In this document: positions 13,585-26,492 of the stretch, in pieces
Numbering within the stretch: position 1 is the stretch's first letter
Layout of the letters: every line of letters starts with the position of its first letter
Assembly: GCA_964017145.1 (NCBI GenBank)
Contig: OZ024846.1
Coordinates: 3,100,001-3,164,000, forward strand
Length of the DNA stretch: 64,000 nucleotides
Origin: Agrocybe praecox
Lineage: Eukaryota > Basidiomycota > Agaricomycetes > Agaricales > Agrocybaceae
Direction: 5' to 3'
The notes under the pieces: generated by a model
What the model saw: the letters and a program-made list of their open reading frames with translations, nothing else
Databases searched by the model: none
Told to the model about the DNA's origin: nothing
Translations under genes and position numbers: made by a program

Positions 13585-15787
13585 TGTGTTTTTTTTAATT
13601 GTTGAAGGAAAGAGCGGAAGGCGGGAGGGGGAAAGCGGAAAAAGGAAAAGAGTGATGAGCGGGGAAGGGAGGAGGCTATATGTAGTTTTAGATTTTTCGG
13701 ATGTGGGATCTGCAGACAGGGCAGGCTCCAAGAAAGAAAAAGAGGCGAGGGCGGGGGTGGAATAGAGATAGATATATAGATCTATGGATCAGTTGATCAC
13801 GGAAGAATGGTTGCTCGGGATTATCTGTCTATCTATCTCGTGGCGAAAAGAGGACAGAAGAAAAAAACCAATAAAATATATAAAAACACACATATATATA
13901 TATTCGGTCTGTCTCCGACGGCTTTCGTTCCAAGCGAGATCCCAAATGTGGACGACGGACGAACCACGCGTAAGATCAGATCTGGAAACGTCCCTGTGCG
14001 GCCCCCGCCACCCACCCACCCCCCTCGACGTCCATAACGACCATGGATCTTCGGCAGATCAGAATATCCATATGTCGAGAAAGAAAGACGCATCCGGATG
14101 GGATTTGGGGTTATTTCCCCACCTACTGTGGCACATATCATCTAGTACCCCGTTAAAGAGTCTATTCTCAATTCTATTCTAATCCTATTCTATTCTATCC
14201 CATTCTACGTAGAACGACCCACAAAGTATAATGTGGAAGTATACAGTTTTATATTTATCAATGCAACATGTTTTTTTTTTTTTCGATCACATCATGCATC
14301 ATCATCATCATCATGACGCTTTCAGCGCTGTTCCTGAGCGAAGGGAAGCTAAAGACCTCGATCGTGAACCGACCAGACAAAGTCCGGTTCGATCCGGTTC
14401 GCACTTTTTCAAAGCAGGTCGGAATTCGATTCCATGATCATCCCTTCATCCATCCATCGGTCCATTCATTCATTCAGTCCAGTCCGACGACTCGCTCGCT
14501 CGCTCGTTCGGAACTCGTCAGGACTCTAGCCATTTATGTACGTGCATATGTACGCATGTCCATATATCCACATATCCCTTTCCCTATTCGTATCCCACCC
14601 TTGCATTATCACGATCATTACTTTATTATTTCACCTTGACGACACACACCCAGTACATACATAGACCTATATAGACATAGACACAAGACCCCCAGCCGCC
14701 TCCGCCTCCGCCGCCCTTATCGCATTGCGCAATGCATTTCGGTACCGAATGGGAAAATTATGTATATGTATGTATATAAATAAGATTATATGCATATATA
14801 CTTACCTTACATACGTACGTCTACGTACGTACTTATACAATAAAGCAAGGCATGCCGCAAACCGAAGCGAAGGAGAGGCTCGGGAGTCGGAAATGAGAAA
14901 TGAGAACGGAATTATTCGCAAGTCGAAAGTCGCGACCCCGGCCGGAAAAGGAAGGTAGCAAAGCGAAACAAAAAAATAGGCAAAAGGAACCTCTCACCCT
15001 TTCCCTTTCCTCCCCTCCCCTCCTTCGGGCTCTTTCCTCCCTCCCCTCCCCTGCCTTAACTTGATTTTCATTTACCCAATCCAATCCAATGCCATGTCAC
15101 CCTATACCACAGCATGCCGTGCCGTGGCATGTCATACAACCACATACAATTCCAATTTCCAAAAATCACATAATCACACCCGCGAAGCAAAGCAGAGTAC
15201 ATCGGTAGCGCAAGCGACACCCAAAAATCTATATTTACATAGGCCATCACATCACGTCCCATCAAAATCGTCGTCACGCTATTATCGGATTCAGAAACGG
15301 AGAGAAAAGAAGGAAAACATATGAGAAAAACATACGAAAACACAGATCCTCGATACTATACCCCACCTTCAACGTTTCAACATTCAAGTACACAGAATTC
15401 AAAACTCACAAGTGGCATGTAACAAGCGAACACAAATCAGGTTACAAAAGTCTATACAAAAACAAAAAATCGTGTATTCAACATCGAAGTTGAAGAGTAA
15501 AAACAAAGGAAAGGAAATCCTATCGAAAAAGTGAAGAAAAGACAAAGTAAAAGAATAAAAGATAAAAATATAGAACGTCGTATATGATATAAGTAATGCT
15601 CGCACTACGTACACTACTATTTCTTTCTTCTTTCTATGCAGAGGCAAGGAACAGACGTTGATAACTGTTAACAATAAAAATTGAATCGAAGAACGAATCC
15701 AAAACGCGATTCTAGAACGAGGAAACACGAAAGAAGTGGAGAACGGAACAAAGACAAAGACAAAGGGGATCCTCAAAAATTCAAAAT
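13585..15787. other. Intergenic: APSES promoter side and ODC 3' side, low complexity
   Basis: No gene is supported. It contains many short tandem repeats: CATCAT near 14295-14313, CATT/CATC near 14450-14475, GCTC near 14490-14508, TACG near 14811-14830 and pyrimidine-rich blocks near 15000-15050. The left part should be the promoter and 5' UTR of the APSES gene and the right part the 3' UTR of ornithine decarboxylase. Confidence 0.55.
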
Positions 15788-17600
15788 TCAAAGCCCATAC
15801 CCCATCTCCGCAAACCCAATCAACGCATTCCTCACCTCCTCTCCAAGTCCTCCCGCTCCTCCTCCCCCAGTCGTATAAACAACAGAGCTAAGCTCGAACC
15901 CATTAAACTGGCTAGCCGCACACACCGTGTACGCGCCCATATTATCGAACCCGAGCCAATCCCCCACCTGCAGTGCACAGGGCAGGGTGGTGGTGGGCGA
16001 GACACAGTCGATCGAATCGCATGTGGGGCCCCAGACGCTGCTTAGGTGCGTTGGTTCAGTGGGCGGGATGTGGAAGGACCCGTTCATTGAGAGGACGTAG
16101 GGATGGACGATTTGGTGGTCGAAGAGGATGCAGTTGAACGCGCCGTATACGCCGTCGTTGATGTAGTCTGTGTTTTTTATTTGTTGAGGGAGTGCGAGAC
16201 ACCGGACGATAGATAGTAAGGGAATCAAAGTGTCGAAAAAGGAAAAGACAAAAGACATCATAGAAAGAGAAAAAAAGAAAGTCCAATTAGAATAACGAGC
16301 ACGAAAACATGAAAGAATCTGAACACATACACATCACAGCAGGAGCACCCGAGTCCTTTTCGGCACCGTCGTTGACATCCTGAGAAGCAGATGTGGGCGC
16401 AGGTGCAGGTGGTGCAGGTGCAGGTGACACAGCAGCAGGCGAGCCATTCTTCACAAGAGGCGCACGCCTCGCAATAATATTCGCCGCCAACCTAAACGCC
16501 TTGGAAACATAAAACCTCCCAGGCTCAGCAATGATCCTCACATCGCTCCTATCCGGGAAATGCGTATCGATCGCAGCCTTGATAACACCCGCCGCGCGCT
16601 CAAACAACGCGTCCTCGAAGCCCCCACCAACATCGAGCAACTTGAACGCGTACCCCACTTCCTTGCCCATATCGAACACCGCGCGCGCACGCCTGATCGC
16701 ATCGGTGTATACAGACGGGTCGTAGCACCCACTGCCCACATGGAAGCTCACGCCGATCACGTCCAAGTTTAGTTCTTTGGCTTTAGCGAGCAGCCCGGGG
16801 ACAGTGACTAGTGGTGCTCCGAATTTTATGCCAAATGCGCAGAGGCTCTTCGAGTCGTCTGTCAGGATCCGGACGACGCATTTGGCGCGAGGGTGCGCCC
16901 TCGCGATTTTGTATAGCTCGTCAGCGTTGTCAAAGGTCATCATGTCAACGCCCTTTTTGGCTGCGTTGCGCACGAAGGAAACGGCCTTGCACGGGTTCGC
17001 GAAGATAATTCGGGAGGGGTCGATGCCTCCTACGTTTAGAACCATCGCGATTTCATTGTTGGATGCACAATCGAATCCAGCTCCTAGAGAAGCGAGCAGA
17101 CGAATGATGTAGGGATCTGGATTGCATTTGACAGCTGAGGAAAACGGTTAATTTTTAGAAAATGTATATATGTATTTAAAGAGGGGCGACAAACCATAGA
17201 ACGGCTGAATTTCGGGAAGACATGCTTTCCATCTCTGGTGTTGCCTATAGACCTGGCTAAGGTCCGCGACGAAAAAGGCTTTTTCTGCATCCGGTTCATG
17301 GTCTGCCGCACGACGGTGTGCGTCCATGATACCAGTACGAAGGTGTACTTCCGGATGGCCATTGTATAGTGGTGGTAAAGATGGGAAAATTACTTCTCCT
17401 CCTTGGACGTGAGAGTTAGGGGGGATAGATGTAGCTGTGACGTTGACGCGCAGAGAAGGAGAAGTTAAAATATCGTTGACGAGCGCATTGGTAGTAGCCC
17501 ATGGTAAATTACTTTCGTTGTTGAATTGCGGGTATGATGTTTCCGAAGATAAAGAAAAATCTATAGCGTTGATTGCTGGAAGAGTTTCGACACGAGACAT
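15788..17600 (-). CDS. Ornithine decarboxylase, 529 aa
   Basis: PLP-dependent fold-III decarboxylase converting ornithine to putrescine, the first step of polyamine synthesis, cytosolic. Three exons join in frame: 17600-17195, 17134-16331 and 16167-15788, giving 529 residues. The first junction restores FYAVKCNPDP, whose Lys binds PLP. Further signatures are GVSFHVGSG (His stacking on the cofactor), LLDVGGGF, AEPGRFYV (phosphate site and substrate Asp/Glu region) and, near the C-terminus, WGPTCDSID with the catalytic Cys. The second junction gives YYINDGVYGAFN. Between AEPGRFYV and that motif lies a Pro/Ala-rich loop (residues such as SPAPAPPAPAP); this loop is variable in the family. The first 90 residues are a fungal N-terminal extension. 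Antizyme regulation is known for the family but cannot be read from this sequence. Confidence 0.95.
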
Positions 17601-19300
17601 TGGATTTTCAGGAATCGGTTTGTTGGATGAATCGATCGCGGATGTGATAGGTTTATTGGAAGTTTCTAGGATGCTGAGTGATTTTGGTTGGTTTTCGGTA
17701 GACTTTTCGAGAATCGCTGTAGTCTTTTTGCTTTGACCCGAATTACCGAACCTGAACCGCCACGGTCGATGGCGAGCCGGGCGGGAGAGGACGGCAAGGC
17801 TTTCGGGTTTTGTCAGTCGATGTGGGTTCCTCGCTCCCTGTTCAGCGAGGAAAGTGCTTGAAGGGAGTTCGTTGGGGGTTGAAGAAGAAGAGGTGGGCTC
17901 CGGTTCTTCAGGATGCTGGAAGGATTTTATAAGTGACGCGAATATAGAACTGATGGGTGTAAGTCCTGTCAGGGAGGTTCGCCTGCACGGATGATATACG
18001 AAGATCAGCGACCATGCTACCAGTTAATTTTATGCACTACGCACCGCGAACCGATGACCACCTGCAAAAAAAAAAAAAAAAAAAAAAAAAAGTTGAACGA
18101 AAAAAACAAACGTAAAAATTTGCAAGGACTTACTCAAGGGTCAACAAACGGAGATCGCTGTTTCTTTCTTGGTCAGTAATTGTGGCCTATAATGCCCCTA
18201 GCGTTGTCTTTACGTCGACAGCGCGATAGAGAGCAGGGGAGAACGGTGAAATCGAGGAACAACGTCGTTGGACTGATTCGTGGATAACAAAGCGGTGGCG
18301 GAGTTTTACAAACTATCGATTCCATCATCGGCCTATTCCGGTGTGCGCATGGCCCAGTCACCGTGCGTCATTTCCACAAGCTACGCTTACCATTCATCCC
18401 GCAAATAAAGCTCTGCACAGAGCTACGCAGAATGGAGGCGACACCTTTCATTCCTCGCATACAGACCATCTGCCTTTATCGATAGCGGAGAAAAGAGTCT
18501 TCTATTATGGAATCCTGTCAGTGCTCAAAATACGCTCTCCGACGCTTTTGTGCTATTTGCTGGCGGTACGGAATGGTCTTTTTCGATTCCGGGTCTTTTG
18601 AACATCGTTGCCATTTGCAGGTCATCTCCAGTCGTCGACGTTGATTTACGAAATTTGTGTCAAGTCGGTCAGGTTCATCACAACCAGGGTAATCCGAGGC
18701 GAGGAACTCGAAAGTCCATATATATATACATGCAGTCCGATGTATGGGTATAGATCGTTATTTGACATTCGTGTTTTCCCAATGTCTTGAAGCCCTGAAG
18801 TCACATTTTCATGTCAACTTAGACGAGCTGGACCAATTCCTTCCCGCGAATATGGTGCTGATGACCACACCCACACCTTATGTCAAGCTTATTACATAGG
18901 AAAGGAATCTCGCCCTGACCTCATCATCATCAAATGGCGATAGGAATCTCCTGGTATAGCAACGTCTGCAACCGACCATACACGATGAAACCTTGCAATA
19001 CCAGTCTTAATCTACCCCCATCCTCAGGGCAAAGCAAATTATTTCAAATGACGTCAAAAAACGGTACAGCAACCCGGATTAAAAAGGTCAAGTGCTCAAG
19101 CGCTCATGATCAAATTTCATTGTGCTGCTGCGCAGCGCAATTATCCTCATTCGCGAGCAGAGGTTATTTGATAAATGCGGATGTCCTACGCCGCTGAAGG
19201 TACAAACCCAACCCAAACCCACTGGTGCAAGTGCTCGAGTATCATCCGACTTCCGACGTTTCGCAGCTACTCATCTAGGGATATAATCCGACATTCATTC
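17601..19300. other. Intergenic, ODC upstream region
   Basis: No gene is supported. A run of 26 A (18066-18091) is the main landmark. Open frames here are short and unlike known proteins. Confidence 0.5.
18066..18091. repeat. Poly(A)26 tract upstream of ODC
   Basis: Twenty-six consecutive A on the plus strand, so poly(T) on the ODC coding strand, about 470 bases upstream of the ODC ATG. Poly(dA:dT) tracts in fungal promoters exclude nucleosomes. No target-site duplication is obvious, so a retroposed poly(A) tail is less likely. Confidence 0.6.
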
Positions 19301-20256
19301 ATTTTCAGTCGCCGGCCGTATCTAGCCTCTTACGCATACCCGCGTTCATTCGCAGTCGTATAGTAACTCGAGTTTTGCCGAGGTTCTCTCCTGTGCTTCC
19401 GGATTTGCGGAACAAACAGCTGCAATTGACATTCCGCTGGAGCTCTTCGTTAGAGCTTTCCTCTTGTGTGACTGACTGCGTCTTCGAATGAATCGGCAGC
19501 GGCTCAGTGTGCACAGGCTTATAGTAGTGGGACTGGAGAGCTCTTCTTTTCTGCCGAATGAATTACTGGCATGAGGTTTCGCGATACGACAAAAGTATGG
19601 TGTGGAAACAGCAACAGAAACTTCTGTGCTTCCTTCATTCCAATTTCGTGTGATGATACCTAATGCAGTCTGGACAGAGAACTCGACAGAATAAGCCAAG
19701 TTACCTTCGTACTCCACGAGAGACACCAGAAAAAACATAAAGAAAGACACTCAAAAGGCCCTTCGACCCGGACCTTCTTCGCAGTCAGTCCCATTAGGCA
19801 ACCAAAAAGCAACGAGCGATGGTTAGTAAGGATATATTATACAGACCATGTTGAGTCGAATCGCGATTTCGATTATTCTTATTCTTATTCCTTATAGCAC
19901 CCGGGCTTGCGAAAGCTATAAAAATAACCGACGAATCTTTGATACTTCTTCTTCGAGCAAGGTGGTCTTCTTTCTTCATGTAGCTTACTAGGTAAGTCAC
20001 TTCTGCGCACGTTTTAAAAAAAATCACAACATAGCCTTTGAACTCCTCTGACTTCGACTCCAATCCCAGCACTAACTCGTACCCGTCCTTCTTCCATATA
20101 CACACCCAATCCTCCTTTCCATGTCCGCTCCACCCCGTTTCACCCCGACCTAAACGAACATCCCAAATGAGCACTCCGACTCCGAGACTCGAGGGGAAAA
20201 AGGAATCTTGGCGGATTTGCAGCCTTGGCTGGTAGGAAATGGAATTGAAGGTCTAA
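19300..20256 (-). CDS. Possible hypothetical gene, exons incomplete
   Basis: Two minus-strand stretches look coding but could not be joined with confidence. The first opens after a likely splice acceptor (GGTTAG) near 20256 and reads through QIRQDSFFPSSLGVGVLIWDVRL and DWVCIWKKDGYELVLGLESK, a Trp/Gly-containing, non-repetitive sequence. The second (about 19710-19560) carries EYEGNLAYSVEFSVQTALGI and TRNWNEGSTEVSVAVSTPYF, resembling beta strands. I do not recognise the family, and the start and end are unknown. The coordinates mark the region, not a finished model. Confidence 0.3.
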
Positions 20257-23200
20257 CCAGGAAGGAATAAATTATCGTTACCTTACGAGTCCTTTACCAC
20301 AGCCTCTCACCACAACCCCACTTACCAACTTATATACATACACCCGTTCTCAGAGTCATTCCCTGCTACGGACATGGACATGGCAAATCCACCCAAACGT
20401 GCGGTCCCACTTTACTCCCTCGAAACTCGAGAGCGTGCCATCATAGATATAGATATTTTGATCGAGGACTCGGACAGCTAGTTAACCTTGGAAGGAATTA
20501 ATTAAATCGAACGAACGAATAGTCGGGTTCGGATGGCTATATGTAGTAGCATATTTAAAAAAACAAACGAACGAACTAACGAGCGAACGAAGTAGGCTCA
20601 AATTTCACTTGGTCCGTCCGTCTATCCATATACATATCTGCCTGTCTGTCCGCAGCTTGGGTCGAACGGATGTAGAACCGTTTGTGCATATGACTTAGAC
20701 TTACGACTCGGAGCCCAGCCCCAGCCTCCGGTTGGTCGACAATGACAACGACATAGTAGTAGATAGGCGTTAGCCTGTAGCGATTATCTATAAATCTATA
20801 AATACACCCCATGCATCCATCCATGTACATGATCCATTCGCATCCACCTCCGACCGACACGCTCTCGACGCTCGTATCTTTTATGTTTATTTTATTTATA
20901 GTACGTATGGTCCAAAAATACCTCCAAGTTGATGTATCATCGTACCGTTTATTGGCAATGTAGTATAACTCCGACTCGGGGTGAGTGGCTTAGTAAATGG
21001 TAGGCATCATCATCGTAGGTAGTAGCTGTATCATCATAAATCCTCCAGGCCGAACTTCGGGCCTCGAATTCATTTATCTATACCCATGGGTCGTCCACGC
21101 GCGAGGCGAGATACTGTTGACGACGAGCGCGCCGGAAGGCATTAGTCTTATTCTTATCATGCAGAGCTAGATAACTTCTAGCTAGCGGAGCGCCTTGAGC
21201 GCGTTCTTTTCAAATTTCCGTCGGATTTTTATTCGCATTTTAAAATTCATTTTATGTTTATGGGTTTCAGGGAGAAGACAAAGAACTCGGAGAAGTAACA
21301 TAGCCTCAACCACCTTCGTCTGCTGATCACATATATACATACCATTCAGTAATAACAATACATCACTTCGAATTCCAATTCTGTAGAAGTCGAAGCACTT
21401 ACAACTTTCATACCCCATTAATTGCCGACGGCCACACTGTCATGGATTTATGAAACGTATGTACGATCATCATCTTCTCAAGCTGTTCTAGACTTCTTCT
21501 CGTACCCCATGGCCCGGAGGCGGACCGTGGAGGAGGTGCATATATAAATAAATATAACAGCTACTTCGCGGCAAGACCGGCATCCGGATGGTTGTTGAAC
21601 TTCAAGGGCTAAAAGAATGTGGGCGAGAAGTTAAGCGGAGAAGGGTATAGTTCAGTGAGAATAACACATCTGGCAGGAGTTTTGTAGAGATGTTTATTCG
21701 GGTTAATCTCTATAATGAGTGGGTAGCGGTAATCTCTTCAAAACATTTAGCCACATAGTTTAGCGCCGAAGAATAGTTGTTTTGTTGTAACTTTATTAAT
21801 GCTGTATTATAAACGCTACTGTCTAATATGAGCCTTAAAAAATACCTAACGACTAGAGATACATGGTATATTTTTTTTAAATAAAAGACCAAACCACTTT
21901 TTTTCCTTCTGGAAGGTATCGTAGAAGGGCAGCGACAAAGCGCCTATTTTAAGTTCATACTATTAGCCGTGCAGCCGCCTTCCTAGAGATTGACCATGAC
22001 CTCCGTTCATTCTATAAAAGAGAGGTTTATAAATACACAGCACAGCATCATATGTTATCTCTATGAGAAAATAAGGTTTATGGGAAAAATATACAAATCT
22101 CTTCACTGCAATGCGGAAAGTCCTCAACCACGAAAAGGAAGGTCGAAATTCGAATTACGTCGGACTTTGAACGGCGTCGATATGTTTTGATGGCCGCCTC
22201 AAACATCCTTCTAGGCTTGAGACTTGAATTAAATATACCAACTTTTATATCTTCCATTGGAGTAGACACTCTCCTAAATGTCAGATATATTTTAACTCGG
22301 GAAAAGCAGGGCTACTACTAGGACGTAGTGGTAGATCTCTGACTTGTGCCGATCCTACATTAATGATCCGAGATGCCGTCACCAACCTTATTTTTAACAT
22401 AAACGGACTTGACGCTATTAAATACGGGCGCCCGTTCCTTTTCCCTCTCCTTCTGAACAGAAAATAAATCTCTATTCCTTTAAAGTATATCATGAACTAG
22501 TCATAATTATAATACCAATCGAGAAGAACAGTTTTCCCGTCCCGTCAGGCTAAACCAAATCAAAGCGATGCGACGCAATAGGAAATGTTGCTTACTTGAC
22601 AAACCATGTTATTAGTGAGGTGCTCCGGTCTCGGGCTCGGGTGGCTTGAAATTAGACGCTCTTGAATAATTCACCCGCTTGCCTGTGTACAATTTCGTCG
22701 CGCTTACTTTTATTACTCATTTGCAAAATTAGCATCCACTGCGGCATTGGATTTGAGTTTGGTACCATTGAACCGAATCACCATCTTCCCGATGTATCGC
22801 GCGAGTCGCTGGTGAATTAACGCTAACTCGTTCTGGAGAATCCACTAATTCAACGGCCTGTACATCCATCATCCCTAGTACCTAGGTTGATTGCCCTGAT
22901 CCAATTTGAATTTACCTCGATTGCGAACCAGCTTGTTTCTTCGCGACCTCCAATCAATATCAATTCCTCCTCATTCTGAAGCACCTCGAATCACATACGC
23001 GTTTTTTCCACTCCACAAATAGGCTAACTCATTTAATCAACCTTTTCTCAGCTTTGTCCCCTATCGTCACGGTTTACGTCCTGGGCCCATCTTCCCCGCC
23101 GTAACACGACTAACCCAAAGAGGTAAGTCGGGCTTTGAGACGTATTTCGTTGTCAATGCTAATTGAATGCCAAAATTCTCGGAAGGAATCGTCATTGAGT

Positions 23201-24660
23201 TGCCATTTACGTAGATTTACGACGTCACAGGGCCAAGATCAATACTCGACCAACTGAGTTTAGCCTGGAGATTTGACATCCCTGGAAGATAAATGACTGA
23301 ATCCTTTTTTTCTTCTCGTGCCTGAAATTGGTTTCGTGACGCGTATGGACACTCGGAATTTTCAAAGGCCCAGGATCGTTTTCGCTAATTACTTTTTGAT
23401 GACCTTTTCGTTAACTGGGGTCATTCAAGTTATATTGTAGAGGCGCCGAGGTTTAGTATCAGATTCCGCGGAACGCCTCCCTTCGATTTATGAGTTAGAT
23501 ACATACATTGCTAACGTAACCTGGACGTAAATTATCATCATTAGCTCTAACAGATTGAATGGGAATATAATTCAAAAATCGGAGTTGTTGTTGCAAGGTC
23601 TAGGCGCCTGAAAACCCGATTGCCAGTATGCTTGGTGTTACAATACCTCCAAGTATATGTGGTTGAAACTAACGTTTGGAAACCATGTTGCGACGGTCCC
23701 TTTCACCTCCAGCCGGTCCCACTCGGCGCATTCACGGTTGGTTACTTGCATGTTATGTCCATAAGCATAAATCATGGAAATCAATTGTCAACGTGTCGTG
23801 TACGTTCTCCGGTAATACATAAGCTTGTATCCTAAAGGAATGATCAACAACATCAACTAGAGCAACCTATACAAAAAAATTGCCGACCGTTTTATGCAAG
23901 TATATCCATCTCCGGAGGCTTTGAATAAACCATGTAGCAAAGCGAGCTAACGGCCGCAAGCTTAAAGCAAAGTCATCGAAACTGGTCTGGCCCGCGCTCT
24001 GTATTCGGAAATGAAATACTCGACAATGTCACTGAACAAATTTGTTTTCGGACTTCTTCACTTAAGCATCGAACCGTGTGTCCAGTGCTCGTCGTGACGT
24101 TTTGTTCGAATTGTGTTCTAAGTCCGACCTCAGTGCATAAATGTTGCCTCATGTACCGTGTCCCATTGCATCCGTAGCAAGGATTCTATCAAACACCGTT
24201 CGAGGATGGGTAAACATAGAGATTGACATTGACAGCGCGTGAATATGTCATGGGACAAAGTCACGAAGGAGGGTCTCCAGGAGTCTCGTCCAGGTGTGAC
24301 CACCCGTAACATTTTAATTATGTACGCTTCTTGCCATATGAATATCTTTGTATGGTGTTTTGGATCCATGTTGCGAAGAGATGGCCCGGGAGTTGCGACA
24401 GGAAGAGATGGCCCGGGTCTTCAGCAACATATGCAGACGTCTTAATTGCTCGAACCTTGGAGCTGGAAAGTACTATATGGAAGGAAGTATCGGTGGCTAG
24501 CGTATCTCCTGACAATAATGACGGATTGGTAGTAGGTTCTCTTTGAGACTTGGGTTAAACAGGTCGCACGTTGGAGTTCGTTACGTGGATTGAATGATAC
24601 ACGAGAAAATTGAGTTACAGGTTTCGTGGAGCAGAGTAAGATAACATTCATTCAATCGGA
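20257..24660. other. Gene-poor region
   Basis: About 4.4 kb with no supported gene. It holds short simple repeats near 20560-20600 and a 14-base direct repeat (AGAGATGGCCCGGG) near 24378 and 24405. All open frames are short and unlinked. Confidence 0.5.
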
Positions 24661-26123
24661 CTACAGGGGCCTCCCAGTATTGCTGGAGCTTGAACGGTCT
24701 GAAAAAACATGCGACGGTCGGCTTGCAGATTGTTGATGGGAAAAATAATTTAACGAAGTTGGTAATTGTGTCGGAGGAGGCATCGTCAACCACAAATCAC
24801 TGGATTGCATGGTCGATGTTTTTTGAGTCAACGAAGAGGCCCAAGGAGCCATTGTTGCGGGCAACATTGCGTGGGTCGGACTGGTCCTTGTATAATTTGT
24901 CGTGGTCACTTGAAATGGTGCTGCAGACCCTTCATTGGCAACCGAAGTTTCAGCGTGTTTCTCCCACTCCAAAAGGCCGCCGAGGGGAATGTGTTGAACT
25001 ACGACTCGTTTACCGAGCACTTCTGCCTGCGTTCATCCGACTTAATACATAAGTGTTTTGATTAAGTTTTTTAAAAAAAAGTTACCCACCTCGTACATCT
25101 TGAACAGACCAGAATTGACTTTGCCCCAGTTGGGAACTCCCGAGGCTATGGAATATAGTTGAGATGAATGTTCAAAGAACGGGCCAATCTTGACATCGTG
25201 GATGCGCATAATTGCCATGAAGTAGAGGTTCGTCGGCGGCAAAGGGGGATGAAGGATCGCTGACACGGGAACTTCTGCTTGATCTGTCGACACGGGGTGA
25301 GTATTACGCTTAACAGTCGGTACCGCACAAGATTGTACCTCGCAGTTGCCCGCTTCCAAAGATATATGGAAGAAACGTGTAATCGTCTAGACCCCACACG
25401 CCATGGCTACCCGCAGGTTCAAGTTTGTACGTGTCTTGAAGTTTCCAACATAACCTAAGATACTGCAGAATGACAGTGAGCACCAAGTCGCGTTCTTCTT
25501 CCGCGTTAGGCTGGAAGAATCTGACAAGTGTTAAACATAAGAGAAACAGCGCAAAGGAAGTTTCATGGCCAGTTCCATAATCCATTCTCGTGAAGGAACC
25601 AAATGCCGCCAAGAAATACGGTTTGACGAATGGCAATAATTGCACAAACTCTGGACCCAGAAAACTGGCGAGAATTTCATCGGATTTCTGCCGAGAGTCA
25701 TGGTCAACCAAAAACCCAAAGATATCAATTGAAACGGACCTCTTCCAGCTGTCGACCCCAAGTTCGAAATGCCAGATTCCCAAACCTTTGAGGGGTATTA
25801 AGTGGAGGTATGTCATTTACCCACTGTCCTAAAAGGTCCAAAAGAGTTATCGCCCTTTCCACTGACTGCCATAATTAAACCGCTGATATTCGATCCGAAT
25901 AAATCCCTCTCACTTTGCTGTGACTTGGAGGATTCCAAGGAAGTGAATATCCGACGACGGATTCGTTTAACCTTCGCAAGAAGATCATGTAGTCCTGATA
26001 CGATTGTGTCGTTTTCCAGTATTGGACATCGTCATCTGTCCTGATTTTCAAGGCAGGCAGATTTTGCAGACTTGAAACCGCAGAAAGGGGGATTTCTTGG
26101 AGCTCAGGAATAGTGGGCGCCAT
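24661..26123 (-). CDS. PP2A phosphatase activator PTPA (Rrd type), 414 aa
   Basis: Peptidyl-prolyl isomerase-like activator of protein phosphatase 2A (yeast Rrd1/Rrd2 family). Five exons join in frame: 26123-25914, 25865-25740, 25687-25339, 25283-25086 and 25022-24661, making 414 residues. Conserved blocks in order: DDVQYWKTTQSYQDYM; QWVNDIPPLNTPQRFGNLAF then RTWGRQLEE; FGSFTRMDYGTGHETSFALF; LRLCWKLQDTYKLEPAGSHG then VWGLDDYTFLPYIFGSGQLR; SGLFKMYEVEVLGKRVVVQH. These cover the whole fold including the peptide-binding and PP2A-contact segments. The last 70 residues are Thr/Ser/Pro-rich and poorly conserved, as in other fungal members. The gene is divergent from Ku70, with 369 bases between the two ATGs. 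Confidence 0.95.
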
Positions 26124-26492
26124 TCCGCCGTCTAATATTCACGAATATAGGCCTCGTTGATACAGTTGAAGGAGAATTTCATCGAAAAGCAGTAAGACTG
26201 CACGATAAGGAGGATCAGTTCGGCATACGAGCGTCTGACTCATGACTCGAATCAAACCAAACTAAAGGCACGTCATTATTGTAATATGGTCACAGACGCG
26301 CTTGTCACAGTGACGACTCCATTGGTGTCGCGCCCGCGCCCTTGTTTTCAGTCACGCACCACCACCACTATAAATCTTTTTCACCTACTACTTAGCTTCA
26401 ATTCCTGTTTCCAATACAATACCTCTACCCATCTCAATACCACATTGAAACATTAAGTTATCTTGAATAAACAAGAACCCAGAAGACAAGAA
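26124..26492. promoter_or_regulatory. Shared divergent promoter of PTPA and Ku70
   Basis: A 369-base interval separates the PTPA start (26123, minus) and the Ku70 start (26493, plus), so both promoters must lie in or overlap it. A TATAAAT motif at 26369-26375 stands about 120 bases before the Ku70 ATG. Confidence 0.6.

Noticed and set aside
14360..14410. GGTTCGATCC-like motif as the T arm of a tRNA
   Set aside because: No acceptor stem or D arm at the right distance; no tRNA could be folded here or elsewhere in the window by eye.
24378..24419. Direct repeat AGAGATGGCCCGGG twice, as a possible transposon footprint
   Set aside because: No inverted ends or inserted DNA between; a small local duplication explains it.
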